This document shows positions 27,469 to 40,883 of a stretch of 64,000 nucleotides of DNA, piece by piece. Below the pieces are notes generated by a model. It was not told the DNA's origin. It worked only from the letters and a program-made list of their open reading frames with translations, and made no database searches. The stretch spans positions 1 to 64,000 of the forward strand of contig NZ_NAEW01000010.1 of NCBI RefSeq assembly GCF_002075345.1. Reading direction: 5' to 3'. How positions within the stretch are numbered: position 1 is the first letter of the stretch; each line of letters begins with the position of its first letter. This stretch comes from Citrobacter braakii (GTDB taxonomy: Bacteria > Pseudomonadota > Gammaproteobacteria > Enterobacterales > Enterobacteriaceae). The position numbers and the translations under genes were made by a program.

Positions 27469-28596
27469 TCAGGCGACGAGTTGCTCCATGATACGTTGAT
27501 ACATACGGGCAAGCAGCTGCAGGTCGGCGGCATTAACACATTCATTAATTTTATGAATGGTGGCGTTGACCGGCCCCAGTTCTACTACCTGTGCCCCCAT
27601 GCGGGCAATAAAACGCCCGTCGGACGTCCCGCCTGTAGTCAGTAACTGCGGTTTAATCTCATTATAGTGCTCAATGGCGTTCACCACCGCATCCACCAGT
27701 TTACCGCGTGCGGTCAGGAACGGCTGACCGGAAAGCCACCAGTCGAAGGTATAACGCAGCTGATGTTTCTCCAGCAGCTCCAGCACCCGGGACTTAATCA
27801 TTTCATCGTTTAATTCGGTGCTGAAACGGAAGTTGAACTGGATAAACAGTTCGCCGGGAATAACATTGTTGCTGCCGGTTCCTGCCTGAATATTGGCAAT
27901 CTGCATGCTGGTCGCCGGGAAGAATTCGTTGCCCTGATCCCACTCAATCGCCACCAGTTCATTGAGCATTGGCGCCGCGCGGTGTACCGGGTTATCGGCC
28001 AGATGCGGGTAGGCTACGTGGCCCTGCACGCCGTGAATGGTCAGATTGCAGGTCAGTGAACCACGACGCCCATTTTTCACCACGTCGCCAACGATTTCCG
28101 TGCTGGACGGCTCGCCAACCAGACAATAATCCAGTCGTTCATTGCGCGCCATAAGTGCTTCAACCACTTTTACGGTGCCGTTTTGGGCGCTGGCCTCTTC
28201 GTCAGAGGTTATCAAAAACGCCAGACGACCCTGATGGTTCGGATGCTGGGCGACAAAACGTTCTGCGGCCACGACCATTGCCGCCAGTGAGCCTTTCATA
28301 TCGGCTGCGCCACGCCCGAACAACATGCCATCGCGAATGGTCGGTTCGAACGGTGGATTAATCCAACGATCGACATCGCCGACAGGCACTACGTCAGTGT
28401 GACCGGCAAATGCCAGAGTCTCACCTTTGCCGCGCCATGCCCAAAAATTCTGTGTGTCACCAAAATCCATACGCTCAACGGTAAAACCTACCGCGCGCAG
28501 GCGTTCAATCATTAACGCCTGGCACCCGGCATCATCCGGGCTCAGGGAAGGACGGCGAATAAGCTGCTGTGTCAGCTCAATAACCGGGCACGACAT
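27469..28596 (-). CDS. dapE: Succinyl-diaminopimelate desuccinylase DapE
   Basis: 375-residue dinuclear zinc hydrolase removing succinate from N-succinyl-LL-DAP, in lysine and peptidoglycan precursor synthesis. [12 protein letters not shown] carries the first zinc His and catalytic Asp, [12 protein letters not shown] the bridging Asp, [11 protein letters not shown] the catalytic Glu, and a final [14 protein letters not shown] the last zinc His. Starts 3 bases after the yffB stop. Confidence 0.97.
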   Translation of the reverse strand: MSCPVIELTQQLIRRPSLSPDDAGCQALMIERLRAVGFTVERMDFGDTQNFWAWRGKGETLAFAGHTDVVPVGDVDRWINPPFEPTIRDGMLFGRGAADMKGSLAAMVVAAERFVAQHPNHQGRLAFLITSDEEASAQNGTVKVVEALMARNERLDYCLVGEPSSTEIVGDVVKNGRRGSLTCNLTIHGVQGHVAYPHLADNPVHRAAPMLNELVAIEWDQGNEFFPATSMQIANIQAGTGSNNVIPGELFIQFNFRFSTELNDEMIKSRVLELLEKHQLRYTFDWWLSGQPFLTARGKLVDAVVNAIEHYNEIKPQLLTTGGTSDGRFIARMGAQVVELGPVNATIHKINECVNAADLQLLARMYQRIMEQLVA

Positions 28597-28599
28597 AGA

Positions 28600-28956
28600 C
28601 TATACCTCATTAAAAAACTGCGTATAACTGGATTCACTAAAGCCAAGCAGCATAGGCTTACCCGGCGCGCAGAGCAATGGGCGTTTGATAATTGCAGGCA
28701 TTTCAATCATCAATGCAGCAGCAGAGGACGCATCGGTGATTTGGTTACGTGTGGCTTCATCCAGTTTGCGCCAGGTGGTTCCACGTGTATTGAGCAGCGC
28801 CTCCCAACCTAATTCGCTGATAAAGGCGTGTAATAACGCGTTGTCCAGGCCGTCGACGCGATAATCATGGAAGCGGTAGTCGACCCCATTGTCTTCCAGC
28901 CAGCGTCTGGCTTTTTTAATCGTATCGCAATTCTTAATGCCGTAGAGGGTGATCAT
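28600..28956 (-). CDS. yffB: YffB, ArsC/Spx-family protein
   Basis: 118-residue thioredoxin-fold protein of the ArsC family. [14 protein letters not shown] holds the single N-terminal cysteine, and [17 protein letters not shown] is the family C-terminal motif. E. coli YffB binds glutathione weakly; its real role is unknown. First gene of yffB-dapE-ypfN. Confidence 0.9.
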   Translation of the reverse strand: MITLYGIKNCDTIKKARRWLEDNGVDYRFHDYRVDGLDNALLHAFISELGWEALLNTRGTTWRKLDEATRNQITDASSAAALMIEMPAIIKRPLLCAPGKPMLLGFSESSYTQFFNEV

Positions 28957-29345
28957 TTGAATCCTTATTGACGTAATTTGAATATTTATTCTCGTGTTCT
29001 ATAAACATGAATAATACATATTGTCATCGAACCGTTATAGAAAAATATAACATTGTTGTTGAATGGTGAATAATGATTCCTGAAAGTTCCAAAATTCACG
29101 GGGAACTGAAAATCAGATTTTGCCTGTTTGCATCAGCCTGTTTTTCCATCAGAATTGCCAAAGTCGTAGATGATGTATGAATATTTCAAAATATTGCAGT
29201 AAGTCACATAAAATTTATGGGGTTAGCGCATAGTGATTACATATACCCCCGAACACTGGAGGATGTAATCGCAACCATTGGTTAAATGATCTTCTTTTTA
29301 TGATGATGATTTCGTAGAATGCCCATAATAATAAGAGAGGTTGTT
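28957..29345. other. AT-rich gap between yffB and ypfM
   Basis: Carries the divergent starts of yffB (leftward) and ypfM (rightward). No further gene is seen. The only clear structure is the inverted repeat at 29235-29280 listed separately. A -10-like TAGAAT lies about 30 bases before ypfM, but no good -35 could be fixed. Confidence 0.5.
29235..29280. repeat. Inverted repeat upstream of ypfM
   Basis: GATTACAT (29235-29242) and ATGTAATC (29273-29280) are perfect complements around a 30-base loop with a CCCCC run. Purpose unknown; it could be an operator pair or an RNA stem. Confidence 0.4.
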
Positions 29346-29405
29346 ATGATTGAACGTGAACTGGGGAACTGGAAAGACTTTATCGAAGTGATGCTTCGTA
29401 AATAA
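29346..29405 (+). CDS. ypfM: YpfM, 19-residue small protein
   Basis: Protein MIERELGNWKDFIEVMLRK, the same as I recall for E. coli YpfM. AGAGG stands 6 bases before the ATG, and a bidirectional terminator follows 36 bases after the stop, so it has its own short transcript. No hydrophobic segment; an amphipathic helix is likely. Function not established here. Confidence 0.85.
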   Translation: MIERELGNWKDFIEVMLRK

Positions 29406-29441
29406 TTTTCTGGAAGAAATTCATATCCTGCAAAGGATAAT

Positions 29442-29472
29442 AAAAGGCGACTCAACGTAAGTCGCCTTTTTT
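29442..29472. terminator. Bidirectional terminator ypfM/acrD
   Basis: AAAAGGCGAC / GTCGCCTTTT, 10-bp stem with a 9-base loop and six T on the plus strand, A-tract on the other side. It serves ypfM and the convergent acrD. Confidence 0.88.
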
Positions 29473-29480
29473 GTGTCCGA

Positions 29481-32400
29481 TTATTCTGGGCGTGGCTTCA
29501 ACGGGAAGCGTCTGCGTACCAGCACAAAGAACAGAGGAACGAAGTAAATCGCAAGGACAGTGGCTGAAATCATCCCGCCCATTACGCCAGTCCCCACCGC
29601 ATGTTGACCGCCGGAACCTGCGCCACTGCTGATGGTCATCGGCAACACCCCAAAGATAAACGCCAGTGACGTCATCAGAATTGGGCGTAAGCGTTGGCGA
29701 CAGGCATGCAGCGTGGCGTCGAGCAAGTCGTGACCTTTCTCGTTCATCTCATTGGCGAATTCAACAATCAATATTGCGTTCTTCGCCGAAAGCCCGATCA
29801 CGGTGAGTAACCCGACCTGAAAGTACACGTCGTTTTCCAGACCGCGCATCCAGGTAGCGAGCAGCGCGCCAATGACCCCCAGCGGTACAACCAGCATGAC
29901 GGAGAAGGGAACCGACCAGCTTTCGTACAGAGCCGCCAGACACAGGAACACCACCAGCAAAGAAATGGCGTACAGGGCTGGCGCCTGAGAGCCCGACAGC
30001 CGTTCCTGGTAAGACATTGCGGTCCATTCGAGGCCGAATCCGGTCGGCAACTGGTGGACCAGCGATTCCATAATGTCCATCGCCGTACCGGTACTGACGC
30101 CTGGGGCGGCTTCGCCAACAATCTCGACGGCGGAGTAGCCGTTATAGCGTTCCAGACGCGGTGAACCCGTTTCCCAGCGCGACGTGGCAAAGGCCGAGAA
30201 AGGCACCATGCCGCCGCTATTATTGCGGACGTACCACAGATTGATGTCGTCCGGGAGCATGCGATATTTTGCTGCCGCCTGTACGTAAACCTTCTTCACA
30301 CGACCCCGGTCCATAAAGTCATTGACGTAGCTGGAGCCCCAGGCCGTTTGCAAGGTGTCGTTGATGTCATCAATGGAAACGCCCAGCGCCTGGGCTTTGC
30401 GCTGATCGATATCAATTTGCAACTGCGGGCTGTCGTCCAGACCGTTATGACGAACACGGGTCAGAGACGCGTCTTTCCCGGCCAGCTCAATCAGCTTGTC
30501 GCGCGCGGCCATTAACGCATCATGGCCCGCACCGGCGTGATCTTGCAGCTCCATATCGAAACCGGCAGAGCTCCCGAGACCGCTAATCGCCGGAGGGCTG
30601 CTGGCGAAGACGCGGGCTTCCTTAATCTTATTAAAGGCTTTAGTCGCGCGCTCGATGATGGCGAAAGAGGTTCCGGTGGTGGTGTCGCGATCATCCCAGT
30701 CTTTTAAGCGGACAAACATCCGCGCCACGTTTTGACCGTTCCCGCCAGGGCCGGAACCGACCGTGGAAAAGACCGACGTAATGTTGTCTTTCTCATGGGT
30801 GAAGTAATACTTCTCCACTTCCTCAACCACTTTCAATGTTTGCTGCTGGGTCGAGCCGCTGGGCAACTGTATTGAGGTGGTAAACATGCCGCGGTCTTCG
30901 AGCGGCAGGAAAGAGGTTGGCAGGCGCAGGAACAGGAAAACCATACCGCCGAGCAGCAGGCCGTAAATCAGTATCCAGCGCAGGCTGCGGTGCAGGATCC
31001 TGGCGACGCCTTTTTCGTAGCGTTCGGCGTTGCGGTTAAACATCCGGTTAAACCAGCCAAAGAAACCGGTTTGCCCGTGATGCTCGCCTTTATGTAGCGG
31101 TTTGAGCAGAGTGGCGCACAGGGCAGGGGTGAGGATCATCGCCACCAGAACTGAAAGAACCATTGCGGAGACGATGGTAATCGAGAACTGGCGGTAGATA
31201 GCCCCGGTAGTGCCGCCGAAGAAGGCCATCGGGATAAACACCGCCGACAGCACCATGGCGATACCGACCAGCGCGCCCTGGATTTGCCCCATCGATTTCC
31301 GCGTCGCTTCCCGCGGTGAGAGGCCTTCCTCACTCATAATACGCTCGACGTTTTCCACCACCACAATGGCATCATCGACCAGCAGGCCGATCGCCAGCAC
31401 CATCGCAAACATCGTCAGGGTGTTAACGCTGTAGCCAAAGGCGTAGAGCACGGAAAAAGTACCCATCAGGACGACGGGAACGGCGATTGTAGGGATCAGC
31501 GTGGCGCGGAAGTTTTGCAGGAACAGGTACATCACAAGGAATACCAGCGCGATCGCTTCCAGCAGCGTTTTCACCACGTCGATAATTGAGGCTTTGACAA
31601 AGGAGGTAGTTTCATACGCCACCTTGTATTCCAGCCCATGCGGAAAATACTGTGAGAGCTCGTTCAGGCGGTCGATAACCAGCTCCGCCGTTGCCATTTC
31701 ATTGGCGCCGGAGGCCAGTTTTACCCCCAGACCGGAAGCCGGGTGGCCGTTGAAGCGGCTGAGATAGTCGTACTTTTCCGCTCCCATTTCGACCGTCGCC
31801 ACATCACCCAGTTTAACTTCTGAGCCGTCCTGGTTGACGCGTAGCGTAATCGCGCGGAATTCATCCGGAGTCTGTAGCAGCGACTGGGCGTTGATTGTCG
31901 CATTCAGCGCTTGTTTGTCTACCGAAGGCGTGCCGCCAAGTTGCCCGACGGCAATCTGCGCATTCTGTGACTCGATAGCATCGGTCACATCTTTGGCGGT
32001 CATCTGGAAGCTGTTAAGTTTGACCGGGTCGAGCCAGATACGCATGGAATATTGTGAACCGTAGGCGTCAATATCGCCCACGCCGTTTATACGACTGAGC
32101 GGATCCTGGATATTACTGGCGACGTAGTCGGCGATGTCCTGCTTATCCATTGAGCCATCGGTGGAGACGAAGGCGATGGTCAGAATATTGGTGTCACCGG
32201 TCTTGCGCACCGTGACCCCTTGATTCTGTACCGCCTGCGGCAGCTTACGCATTGCCGATTGCAGCTGGTTTTGCACCTGCTGGACGGCTTCATCAGGATC
32301 GGTTCCCGCGAGGAAGCTCAGCGTAACCGACGCCTGGCCTGTCCCGCTGCTCTGCGACGACATGTACATCAGATTATCGAGACCAGTCATGTTCTGCTCG

Positions 32401-32594
32401 ATAACCTGGGTGACGGTATTTTCCAGGGTTTGTGCGGACGCGCCAGGGTAGTTCGCGGTTACCCGCACGTTTGGCGGTGCCAGATCGGGGTATTGCTCAA
32501 CGGGCAGCGAAAAAATAGCCAGGGCTCCTGTCAGGCACAACAGGATTGCTAACACCCAGGCAAAAATGGGGCGATCGATGAAAAAATTCGCCAT
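29481..32594 (-). CDS. acrD: Aminoglycoside efflux RND pump AcrD
   Basis: 1037-residue inner-membrane RND transporter working with AcrA and TolC; exports aminoglycosides and other polar compounds. It starts [19 protein letters not shown], has twelve helices in two halves with large periplasmic loops, and shows the proton-relay pair [20 protein letters not shown] in TM4. No membrane-fusion gene lies beside it, as in E. coli. Its length equals E. coli AcrD, and a BaeR-like box lies upstream. Confidence 0.95.
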   Translation of the reverse strand: MANFFIDRPIFAWVLAILLCLTGALAIFSLPVEQYPDLAPPNVRVTANYPGASAQTLENTVTQVIEQNMTGLDNLMYMSSQSSGTGQASVTLSFLAGTDPDEAVQQVQNQLQSAMRKLPQAVQNQGVTVRKTGDTNILTIAFVSTDGSMDKQDIADYVASNIQDPLSRINGVGDIDAYGSQYSMRIWLDPVKLNSFQMTAKDVTDAIESQNAQIAVGQLGGTPSVDKQALNATINAQSLLQTPDEFRAITLRVNQDGSEVKLGDVATVEMGAEKYDYLSRFNGHPASGLGVKLASGANEMATAELVIDRLNELSQYFPHGLEYKVAYETTSFVKASIIDVVKTLLEAIALVFLVMYLFLQNFRATLIPTIAVPVVLMGTFSVLYAFGYSVNTLTMFAMVLAIGLLVDDAIVVVENVERIMSEEGLSPREATRKSMGQIQGALVGIAMVLSAVFIPMAFFGGTTGAIYRQFSITIVSAMVLSVLVAMILTPALCATLLKPLHKGEHHGQTGFFGWFNRMFNRNAERYEKGVARILHRSLRWILIYGLLLGGMVFLFLRLPTSFLPLEDRGMFTTSIQLPSGSTQQQTLKVVEEVEKYYFTHEKDNITSVFSTVGSGPGGNGQNVARMFVRLKDWDDRDTTTGTSFAIIERATKAFNKIKEARVFASSPPAISGLGSSAGFDMELQDHAGAGHDALMAARDKLIELAGKDASLTRVRHNGLDDSPQLQIDIDQRKAQALGVSIDDINDTLQTAWGSSYVNDFMDRGRVKKVYVQAAAKYRMLPDDINLWYVRNNSGGMVPFSAFATSRWETGSPRLERYNGYSAVEIVGEAAPGVSTGTAMDIMESLVHQLPTGFGLEWTAMSYQERLSGSQAPALYAISLLVVFLCLAALYESWSVPFSVMLVVPLGVIGALLATWMRGLENDVYFQVGLLTVIGLSAKNAILIVEFANEMNEKGHDLLDATLHACRQRLRPILMTSLAFIFGVLPMTISSGAGSGGQHAVGTGVMGGMISATVLAIYFVPLFFVLVRRRFPLKPRPE

Positions 32595-32664
32595 TAAAAG
32601 GGGACCTCGTGTTTCTGCGTATCGTTATGGGTGTGAATTGCTTCACTTTAGCGGCAAGGTACGG

Positions 32665-32682
32665 GGCAAACGTGGAGAAAAA
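32665..32682 (-). promoter_or_regulatory. BaeR-like box upstream of acrD
   Basis: On the minus strand TTTTTCTCCACGTTTGCC matches the reported BaeR box TTTTTCTCCATNATTGGC at 14 of 17 defined positions, about 70 bases before the acrD ATG. BaeSR induction of acrD under envelope stress is known in E. coli and Salmonella. Confidence 0.6.
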
Positions 32683-32778
32683 AAGAAGATAATGTAAATT
32701 ATCATGCCCGTTTACAGCTTACCTTTCGTGCCAACGCCGTCAGGCCTGGATCGAGAACCGACGGCGCTTTGCGGTTCT

Positions 32779-34476
32779 TTACGTTAGCTCACCGTCGGAT
32801 TCTGCCGAACGAAAACTGATGCTCACCAGCGTTCCCCCTCCGGAGGGTTGAGAGAAAGTCAGCGTGCCGCTCAGCCTTTCCGCCCGCTCGCGCATAATAT
32901 TTAATCCATAGTGCCCCGAAGGCTCATGCGGCTCGCCAATGCCGATACCGTTATCGCGAATATAAACCGTGTGATTACCATCCGGCGCGGTCACGCAACT
33001 GACGGCAATTTCGGTTGCGCTGGCATGTTTAATCGCGTTCAGCACCGCTTCACGGACGATCTGCAGCAGATGCACCTGCATTTGCGCGTCCAGCGCCAGG
33101 GTCGGTAACCGGCAATCAAGCGTCAGTTTAGCTGAGGTCTGATTTTGCAGCGTTTCCAGCATTTCATGCAGGGCGGAGGGGAGATCGGCCTGCTGTAAAG
33201 TCAGGCGGAAGGTGGTGAGCAGTTCGCGTAGCTGGCGGTAGGCATCGTTCAGCGCCTGAGAGAAATCCGCCATAATGCTTTGCGCTGGGGCGTTATCTTC
33301 GGGAATCGAACGCTTCAGCAGCGTGAGCTGAATGCGTAAATAAGAGAGCACTTGCGCCAGCGAGTCGTGCAGTTCGCGCGCAATCGTCGCCCGTTCCTCC
33401 ATTAACAACAGCTGCTGAAAATGTTTTTGCGCCTGGTTGAAGTACAACCCGCGACCGAGCATCGAGGAGACGCTGTTAAGCAACGGGGTAGAAGCATTGA
33501 CGTTCGGGCTTTGCCAGTGCAGTTCACCGTAGACGGTTTCCTGCATGGTGACCGGCAGGATCTGCATCGGCAGCTCGGGGCTTTTTGCGCCTTCGCTAAT
33601 TCGCCAGTTATCTCCGACGGTGAGTTCCAGGAAATAGGCGGCGTCATGCTCGCGGACGATCTGTAAAATATGGCGGAAGCAGTACACATCAATCTGACTG
33701 GTATTTAACGCCTGAGAGCACTGATACAACACTTCCAGACGACGATTAGCTTCGTGGAGATCGTGGGTCTTCTCAGCGACAGACGCTTCCAGCGAGCGGT
33801 ACAGCTTGTGTAATTCACTCGACATCTGGCTGAAGGTCTTGCCCAACAACCCGAGTTCGTTGGGCAAATCAGTATCCAGCGACGGGATGTCAAACTGACC
33901 GTGTTCAATGTGCTGGCTGGCCACCACCAGCTTATTCAGCGGACGCACCACCTGCTGGCGAATACGCCGTAAGGTAAAGAAAACGAGGGTGAATATGCCG
34001 ATCCCGCCCGCCAGTGAAATACCAAAAACCAGCATCACTTTGCGTTCGGCATAATGCTGCAGCGCCAGCACGAAGAGATCGATTTGATCGACATAGTTAT
34101 TGATATTGCTCTGGTACCAATTTAAATCGCCATCGATCAGACGGGCGTTCATTTCCAGCCAGTTTGCATGTAGACGTCCATAGCGACTTTTTACCGCTTG
34201 AGGCACATACCACGCGTTCAGGTTCTGGAGTGCTGGCGAGTTTAGCGCCTGCTGGAAAAGCTGGCGGTGAGCGTTAAGCTGCGGACTTTGGCTTTGCAGA
34301 TCGTAACCCAGACGGTAACTTTGCATGCGCAATGAGCCAGCCACGTTGATGGCTTCGGCATCTCGTAAGCTGCTGGTCAGCGTGAGCAGCGCAATACCCG
34401 TTGAGAGAATCGACAACAGCACTATGTAGAAAAAAGCTTTAGCCAGACTGGCCGAGACCGGACGCTTTACCGTCAC
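32779..34476 (-). CDS. narQ: Nitrate/nitrite sensor kinase NarQ
   Basis: 565-residue membrane sensor kinase controlling NarL and NarP. Two helices (about 14-34 and 147-167) enclose a periplasmic nitrate-binding domain with SLRMQSYRLGYDLQS, the P-box arginine motif. HAMP, a central GAF-like part and a HisKA_3/HATPase module follow, with the phosphorylated His in ARELHDSLAQVLSYL and N-box EAVLNAIKHA. GTG 34476 (TVKRPVSAS next) has TGAGGA 7 bases before it and matches the E. coli start; a TTG six codons earlier is less likely. Divergent from aegA. Confidence 0.93.
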   Translation of the reverse strand: MTVKRPVSASLAKAFFYIVLLSILSTGIALLTLTSSLRDAEAINVAGSLRMQSYRLGYDLQSQSPQLNAHRQLFQQALNSPALQNLNAWYVPQAVKSRYGRLHANWLEMNARLIDGDLNWYQSNINNYVDQIDLFVLALQHYAERKVMLVFGISLAGGIGIFTLVFFTLRRIRQQVVRPLNKLVVASQHIEHGQFDIPSLDTDLPNELGLLGKTFSQMSSELHKLYRSLEASVAEKTHDLHEANRRLEVLYQCSQALNTSQIDVYCFRHILQIVREHDAAYFLELTVGDNWRISEGAKSPELPMQILPVTMQETVYGELHWQSPNVNASTPLLNSVSSMLGRGLYFNQAQKHFQQLLLMEERATIARELHDSLAQVLSYLRIQLTLLKRSIPEDNAPAQSIMADFSQALNDAYRQLRELLTTFRLTLQQADLPSALHEMLETLQNQTSAKLTLDCRLPTLALDAQMQVHLLQIVREAVLNAIKHASATEIAVSCVTAPDGNHTVYIRDNGIGIGEPHEPSGHYGLNIMRERAERLSGTLTFSQPSGGGTLVSISFRSAESDGELT

Positions 34477-34703
34477 TTGTGCATCCTCACACAATACACG
34501 TCGCGCCTTAAAACAGCCCGAACGATGCGGTGTATTTGATAAATGTTAATAAAACGCCATGAAACTGGATGGTAACTGAAACACAATTTCATATGCGATG
34601 AAATAAATTGATCTGCCACAGGTTCTGGATAAATAGTTGTGCTTCCTGGGCAAATGAACATTGCCGCTTCCTTCCGTGTCGGTTAATAACAACACTCATA
34701 TAA

Positions 34704-36719
<2,016 letters not shown>

Positions 36720-36731
36720 GTCGCTAAGAAG

Positions 36732-36806
36732 GCCGGATAAGGCGCGTTAGCGTTGCTATCCGGCTCTGTGCCGCATAATTGCCTGATGGTGCTTCGCTTA
36801 TCAGGC
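36732..36806. repeat. BIME with two REP units after aegA
   Basis: Unit 1 (36732-36764) begins GCCGGATAAGGCGCG and ends CTATCCGGC; unit 2 (36781-36806) begins GCCTGATGG and ends CTTATCAGGC. It fills most of the aegA-nudK gap. Confidence 0.87.
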
Positions 36807-36876
36807 CGACATTGCACCAAGACAAACCCGGTTTCACGGCGTAGTATTATTTCTCACTTCTTGCTGTGGAGCCGGT

Positions 36877-37452
36877 ATGTCGCAAAAAATTACCCTCATC
36901 AAAGATAAAGTCCTTTCCGATAACTACTTCATCCTGCGCAATATTACCTATGACCTGACCCGTAGCAATGGTGAGGTGATTCGCCACAAACGCGAGGTTT
37001 ACGATCTCGGCAACGGCGCCACTATCCTGCTGTATAACCCGGAGAAGAAAACGGTGGTGCTCATCCGCCAGTTTCGCGTCGCCACCTGGGTCAATGGTAA
37101 TGAAAGCGGTCAACTGATTGAAACCTGCGCCGGGCTGCTGGATAACGACGAACCGGAAGCGTGCATTCGGAAAGAGGCCATTGAAGAGACCGGCTTTGAA
37201 GTGGGTGAAGTGCGTAAGCTGTTTGAGCTCTATATGTCGCCGGGCGGCGTGACGGAGATAATTCATTTCTTTATTGCGCAATACAGCGACAGCCAGCGGG
37301 CAAATGCGGGCGGAGGGGTGGAAGATGAAGATATTGAGGTTCTGGAGCTGCCGTTCACCCAGGCGCTGGAAATGATTAAAACAGGTGAAATCCGTGACGG
37401 TAAGACGGTGCTATTGCTGAACTATTTGCAGTCGTCGCATCTCATGGACTAA
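36877..37452 (+). CDS. nudK: GDP-mannose pyrophosphatase NudK
   Basis: 191-residue Nudix hydrolase cleaving GDP-mannose to GMP and mannose-1-phosphate. The Nudix box is [21 protein letters not shown] (first arginine of the usual REUXEE replaced by Lys, as I recall for E. coli). [20 protein letters not shown] is the family lead-in. RBS TGTGGAG precedes the ATG. Confidence 0.92.
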   Translation: MSQKITLIKDKVLSDNYFILRNITYDLTRSNGEVIRHKREVYDLGNGATILLYNPEKKTVVLIRQFRVATWVNGNESGQLIETCAGLLDNDEPEACIRKEAIEETGFEVGEVRKLFELYMSPGGVTEIIHFFIAQYSDSQRANAGGGVEDEDIEVLELPFTQALEMIKTGEIRDGKTVLLLNYLQSSHLMD

Positions 37453-37575
37453 TGCGCGGGATTTATATTTCTTTACAAATTTTCGGCCAATCCGACGATT
37501 CTTATTGAGCCACATCAGTCGCGCAAGGAAGATACCGCTTAGGCTGTGTGTTTTGACTTCGGGGTTGTACCGTCC

Positions 37576-38619
37576 ATGCGCTATCGCGTTATTTTACTTT
37601 TCCTGCTCGGGTTGTTACCCGTCCGTTTGCTGTGGGCCGCGCCCGCGCAACAGACGTTTTCTGACTGGCAGGTGACGTGCAATAACCAAAACTTTTGCGT
37701 GGCGCGCAATACCGGGGAACATCACGGCCTGGTCATGACCTTGAGCCGCAGTGCCGGGGCACATACCGACGCCGTGTTGCGTATTGAACTGGGTGGGCTG
37801 GAATCGCCCACAGCCAAAGAGAGCGATATTGCGCCACGTCTGCTACTGGATGGCTCAGCGCTCCCGCTTCGCGGCGAACACTGGCGTATTACCCCCTGGC
37901 AACTGATGACCGATGATCCGGCCACCATCAGCGCATTTTTAACAACCGTACAGGACGCGAAGGCAATAACCCTGCAAAAAGGGACGCAAAACCTGTCCCT
38001 GGTCGGGCTAAAAGCCGCGTTGCTTTTTATCGACGCCCAGCAAAAACGGGTCGGTAGCGAAACCGCATGGATCGAAAAAGGCGACGAGCCTCCGCTCAGC
38101 GTACCTCCCGCTCCCGCTTTAAAAGGCGTGGCTGTGATTAACCCAACGCCAACGCCTCTCACGCAACAAGAGCGCAGTGAATTGCTGGATTACGGTAACT
38201 GGCGGATCAACGGTATTCGCTGTTCGATCGATCCGCTGCGTCGCGAGATGCGCGTCACGGCCTTAACGGATGATAAAGCGCTGCTTATGATCGGCTGTGA
38301 AGCCGGGGCATATAACACCATCGATCTGGCGTGGGTGGTTTCACGTACTACCCCGTTGACGTCACGGGCGGTACGGCTAAGCCTGCCTTTTAAAACGGAT
38401 GCGGAAAGTCGCGATATGGAGCTGACCAACGCCACGTTTGATGAGAAGTCGCGCGAGCTGGTAACCCTCGCTAAAGGACGAGGGTTGGCTGATTGCGGTA
38501 TCCAGACTCGCTGGCGCTACGACGGCCAGCGTTTTCGTCTGGTGCGCTATGCCCAAGAGCCAAGCTGCGATAACTGGCATGGGCCAGATGCCTGGCCCAC
38601 GCTGTGGATCACACGTTAA
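37576..38619 (+). CDS. ypfG: YpfG, DUF1176 periplasmic protein
   Basis: 347-residue protein with a signal peptide ([21 protein letters not shown], cleavage after about residue 22) and a DUF1176 domain. Function unknown. ATG 37576 (MRYRVILLF) puts the signal at the N-terminus and gives the E. coli length; an upstream ATG at 37546 adds ten residues. Its last 11 bases overlap the convergent tktB stop region. Confidence 0.86.
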   Translation: MRYRVILLFLLGLLPVRLLWAAPAQQTFSDWQVTCNNQNFCVARNTGEHHGLVMTLSRSAGAHTDAVLRIELGGLESPTAKESDIAPRLLLDGSALPLRGEHWRITPWQLMTDDPATISAFLTTVQDAKAITLQKGTQNLSLVGLKAALLFIDAQQKRVGSETAWIEKGDEPPLSVPPAPALKGVAVINPTPTPLTQQERSELLDYGNWRINGIRCSIDPLRREMRVTALTDDKALLMIGCEAGAYNTIDLAWVVSRTTPLTSRAVRLSLPFKTDAESRDMELTNATFDEKSRELVTLAKGRGLADCGIQTRWRYDGQRFRLVRYAQEPSCDNWHGPDAWPTLWITR

Positions 38620-40603
38620 GCACCTTATGCGCTTTGTCGACAATGTTATCCACCGTAAAGCCGAAGAACGGGAACAGCTTGTCTGCCGGAGCCGACTCCC
38701 CATAACCCGTCATACCGACAATCGCCCCTTTCAGCCCAACATATTTGTACCAGTAGTCGGCAATTCCTGCTTCTACCGCCACGCGCGCGCTGACGTTTGA
38801 GGGGAGAACCGATTCCCTATACGCCTCATCCTGGGCGTCGAAGATATCGGTTGAGGGCAGAGAAACCACTCGCACGTTACGACCTTCACCGGTCAGTTTT
38901 TCCGCCGCCAGCAGCGTGATTTCCATTTCTGAACCGGTAGCAATCAGGATAACATCCGGCTTACCGCCACCATCCTTCAGTACATAGCCGCCGCGGGCAA
39001 TCTGCTGCACTTGCTCAGGCGTCCGCTCAACCTGCGCCAGATTTTGCCGCGAGAGGATCAGCGCCGTTGGCCCGTCATGGCGTTCGACCGCCAGCTTCCA
39101 GCCTACCGCCGCTTCAACCTGATCGCAGGGTCGCCAGGTGCTGAAATTAGGCGTCAGACGCAGGCTGGCGAGCTGTTCGACGGCCTGGTGCGTGGGACCA
39201 TCTTCCCCAAGGCCAATCGAGTCGTGGGTATAAACCATGATTTGTCTGGCTTTCATCAGCGCCGCCATGCGTGCGGCATTACGGGCATATTCGACAAACA
39301 TCAGGAATGTTGCGGTGTACGGTACGAAGCCCCCGTGGTGAGCGATACCGTTGGCAATCGCGGTCATGCCAAACTCCCGCACGCCGTAGTGGATGTAGTT
39401 TCCTGCATGATCCTCTTTAAGAGAAGTGGAGCCTTTCCAGATGGTCAGGTTGCTGGGCGCCAGATCCGCCGAACCGCCAAGTAGCTCAGGCAGTATCGGC
39501 CCGTAAGCGTTCAGAGTATTTTGCGAGGCCTTACGGGTGGCGATTTTGGCCGGATTGGCCTGCAGCTCGGTGATATATTTCTGGGTCGTTTCTTCCCACT
39601 CTTCCGGCAGTCCACCGCTCATCCTGCGGGTAAACTCTGCCGCCAGGTCCGGATGCGCATGTCGATAAGCGGCGAACTTCTCATTCCAGCTCTGTTGGGC
39701 TTTCTCGCCTTTTTCACGAGCGTCCCACGCCCGGTAAATCTCTTTGGGGATTTCAAAGGCAGGATGATGCCACCCCAACTTCTGCCGGGTCAGCGCCACT
39801 TCTTCTTCACCCAGCGCAGCGCCGTGCGCTTCCTCTTTCCCGGCTTTATTCGGTGAACCAAAACCAATCACCGTGCGGCAGATAATCAGCGACGGTTTAT
39901 CGGTAACGGCCTGTGCTTCCTGAATCGCTTTTTTCACCGCCTCAGGGTCATGACCGTCAATCTCGTGCACTACATGCCAGTGATAGGCCTCAAAGCGTTT
40001 CGCGGTATCGTCGGTAAACCAGCCGTCGGTTTCGCCATCAATTGAGATGCCGTTGTGATCGTAAAAGCCGATGAGTTTGCCAAGTCCCAGGGTGCCCGCC
40101 AGCGAGCACACTTCGTGAGAAATGCCCTCCATCAGACAGCCGTCGCCCATAAAGACCCAGGTATAGTGATTAACAATCTCGTGGTCTGGCTGGTTAAACT
40201 GCGCCGCCAGCGTGCGTTCTGCAATCGCCATTCCAACAGCGTTGGCTAAACCCTGACCCAACGGTCCGGTGGTGGTCTCCACGCCCGGCGTATAGCCAAT
40301 TTCCGGGTGTCCTGGTGTCTTCGAATGGAGCTGGCGGAAGTTCTTTAACTCTTCGAGCGGCAGGTTGTAGCCGGAAAGATGCAACAGGCTGTAAAGCAGC
40401 ATTGAGGCGTGGCCATTGGATAAAATAAACCGGTCACGATCGTACCAGGTGGGATCGGACGGGTTATGGCGCAGGAAATCGTTCCACAGTACTTCGGCGA
40501 TATCGGCCATCCCCATTGGTGCTCCAGGGTGGCCAGAGTTAGCTTTTTGGACGGCATCCATACTTAGCGCACGAATGGCATTGGCAAGCTCTTTACGGGT
40601 CAT
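38609..40603 (-). CDS. tktB: Transketolase TktB
   Basis: 664-residue thiamine diphosphate enzyme moving two-carbon units in the pentose phosphate pathway. [20 protein letters not shown] is the ThDP/metal motif (GDG...N region), and [19 protein letters not shown] and [16 protein letters not shown] hold active-site residues. TktB is called over TktA by its neighbours (ypfG, nudK, maeB). The C-terminus is three residues shorter than in E. coli. The E. coli partner gene talA is missing here: the tktB start faces the maeB start. Confidence 0.92.
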   Translation of the reverse strand: MTRKELANAIRALSMDAVQKANSGHPGAPMGMADIAEVLWNDFLRHNPSDPTWYDRDRFILSNGHASMLLYSLLHLSGYNLPLEELKNFRQLHSKTPGHPEIGYTPGVETTTGPLGQGLANAVGMAIAERTLAAQFNQPDHEIVNHYTWVFMGDGCLMEGISHEVCSLAGTLGLGKLIGFYDHNGISIDGETDGWFTDDTAKRFEAYHWHVVHEIDGHDPEAVKKAIQEAQAVTDKPSLIICRTVIGFGSPNKAGKEEAHGAALGEEEVALTRQKLGWHHPAFEIPKEIYRAWDAREKGEKAQQSWNEKFAAYRHAHPDLAAEFTRRMSGGLPEEWEETTQKYITELQANPAKIATRKASQNTLNAYGPILPELLGGSADLAPSNLTIWKGSTSLKEDHAGNYIHYGVREFGMTAIANGIAHHGGFVPYTATFLMFVEYARNAARMAALMKARQIMVYTHDSIGLGEDGPTHQAVEQLASLRLTPNFSTWRPCDQVEAAVGWKLAVERHDGPTALILSRQNLAQVERTPEQVQQIARGGYVLKDGGGKPDVILIATGSEMEITLLAAEKLTGEGRNVRVVSLPSTDIFDAQDEAYRESVLPSNVSARVAVEAGIADYWYKYVGLKGAIVGMTGYGESAPADKLFPFFGFTVDNIVDKAHKVLNV

Positions 40604-40883
40604 AGGAAATACTCCTTGAAAAGTAAAGTGTTAGATGCTTGTTGTGATTCACACTTTTGAGATAATTGCGGGCGTTGTCAGCAAAAAGCATAGCAGACAA
40701 GCATGGTATTGCTGGCTTAAGCAGGTAACATAGATGTTATAAATTGATAACAAATTCTTTCTTTGAATGGTGAGAGTATGGGGACCTTCAAAGTTTGTGC
40801 CGTTGACTGAGGTGATAATGTGCGGCTCAGTAGAATGGTTACCCGCGCCACTTTTTTGATAGATACGTGAAAGGAACAACAAG

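Noticed and set aside
34536..34549. Possible FNR box between narQ and aegA
   Set aside because: TTGAT-AAAT-GTTAA has one good half-site but only 3 of 5 matches in the other, too weak to list.
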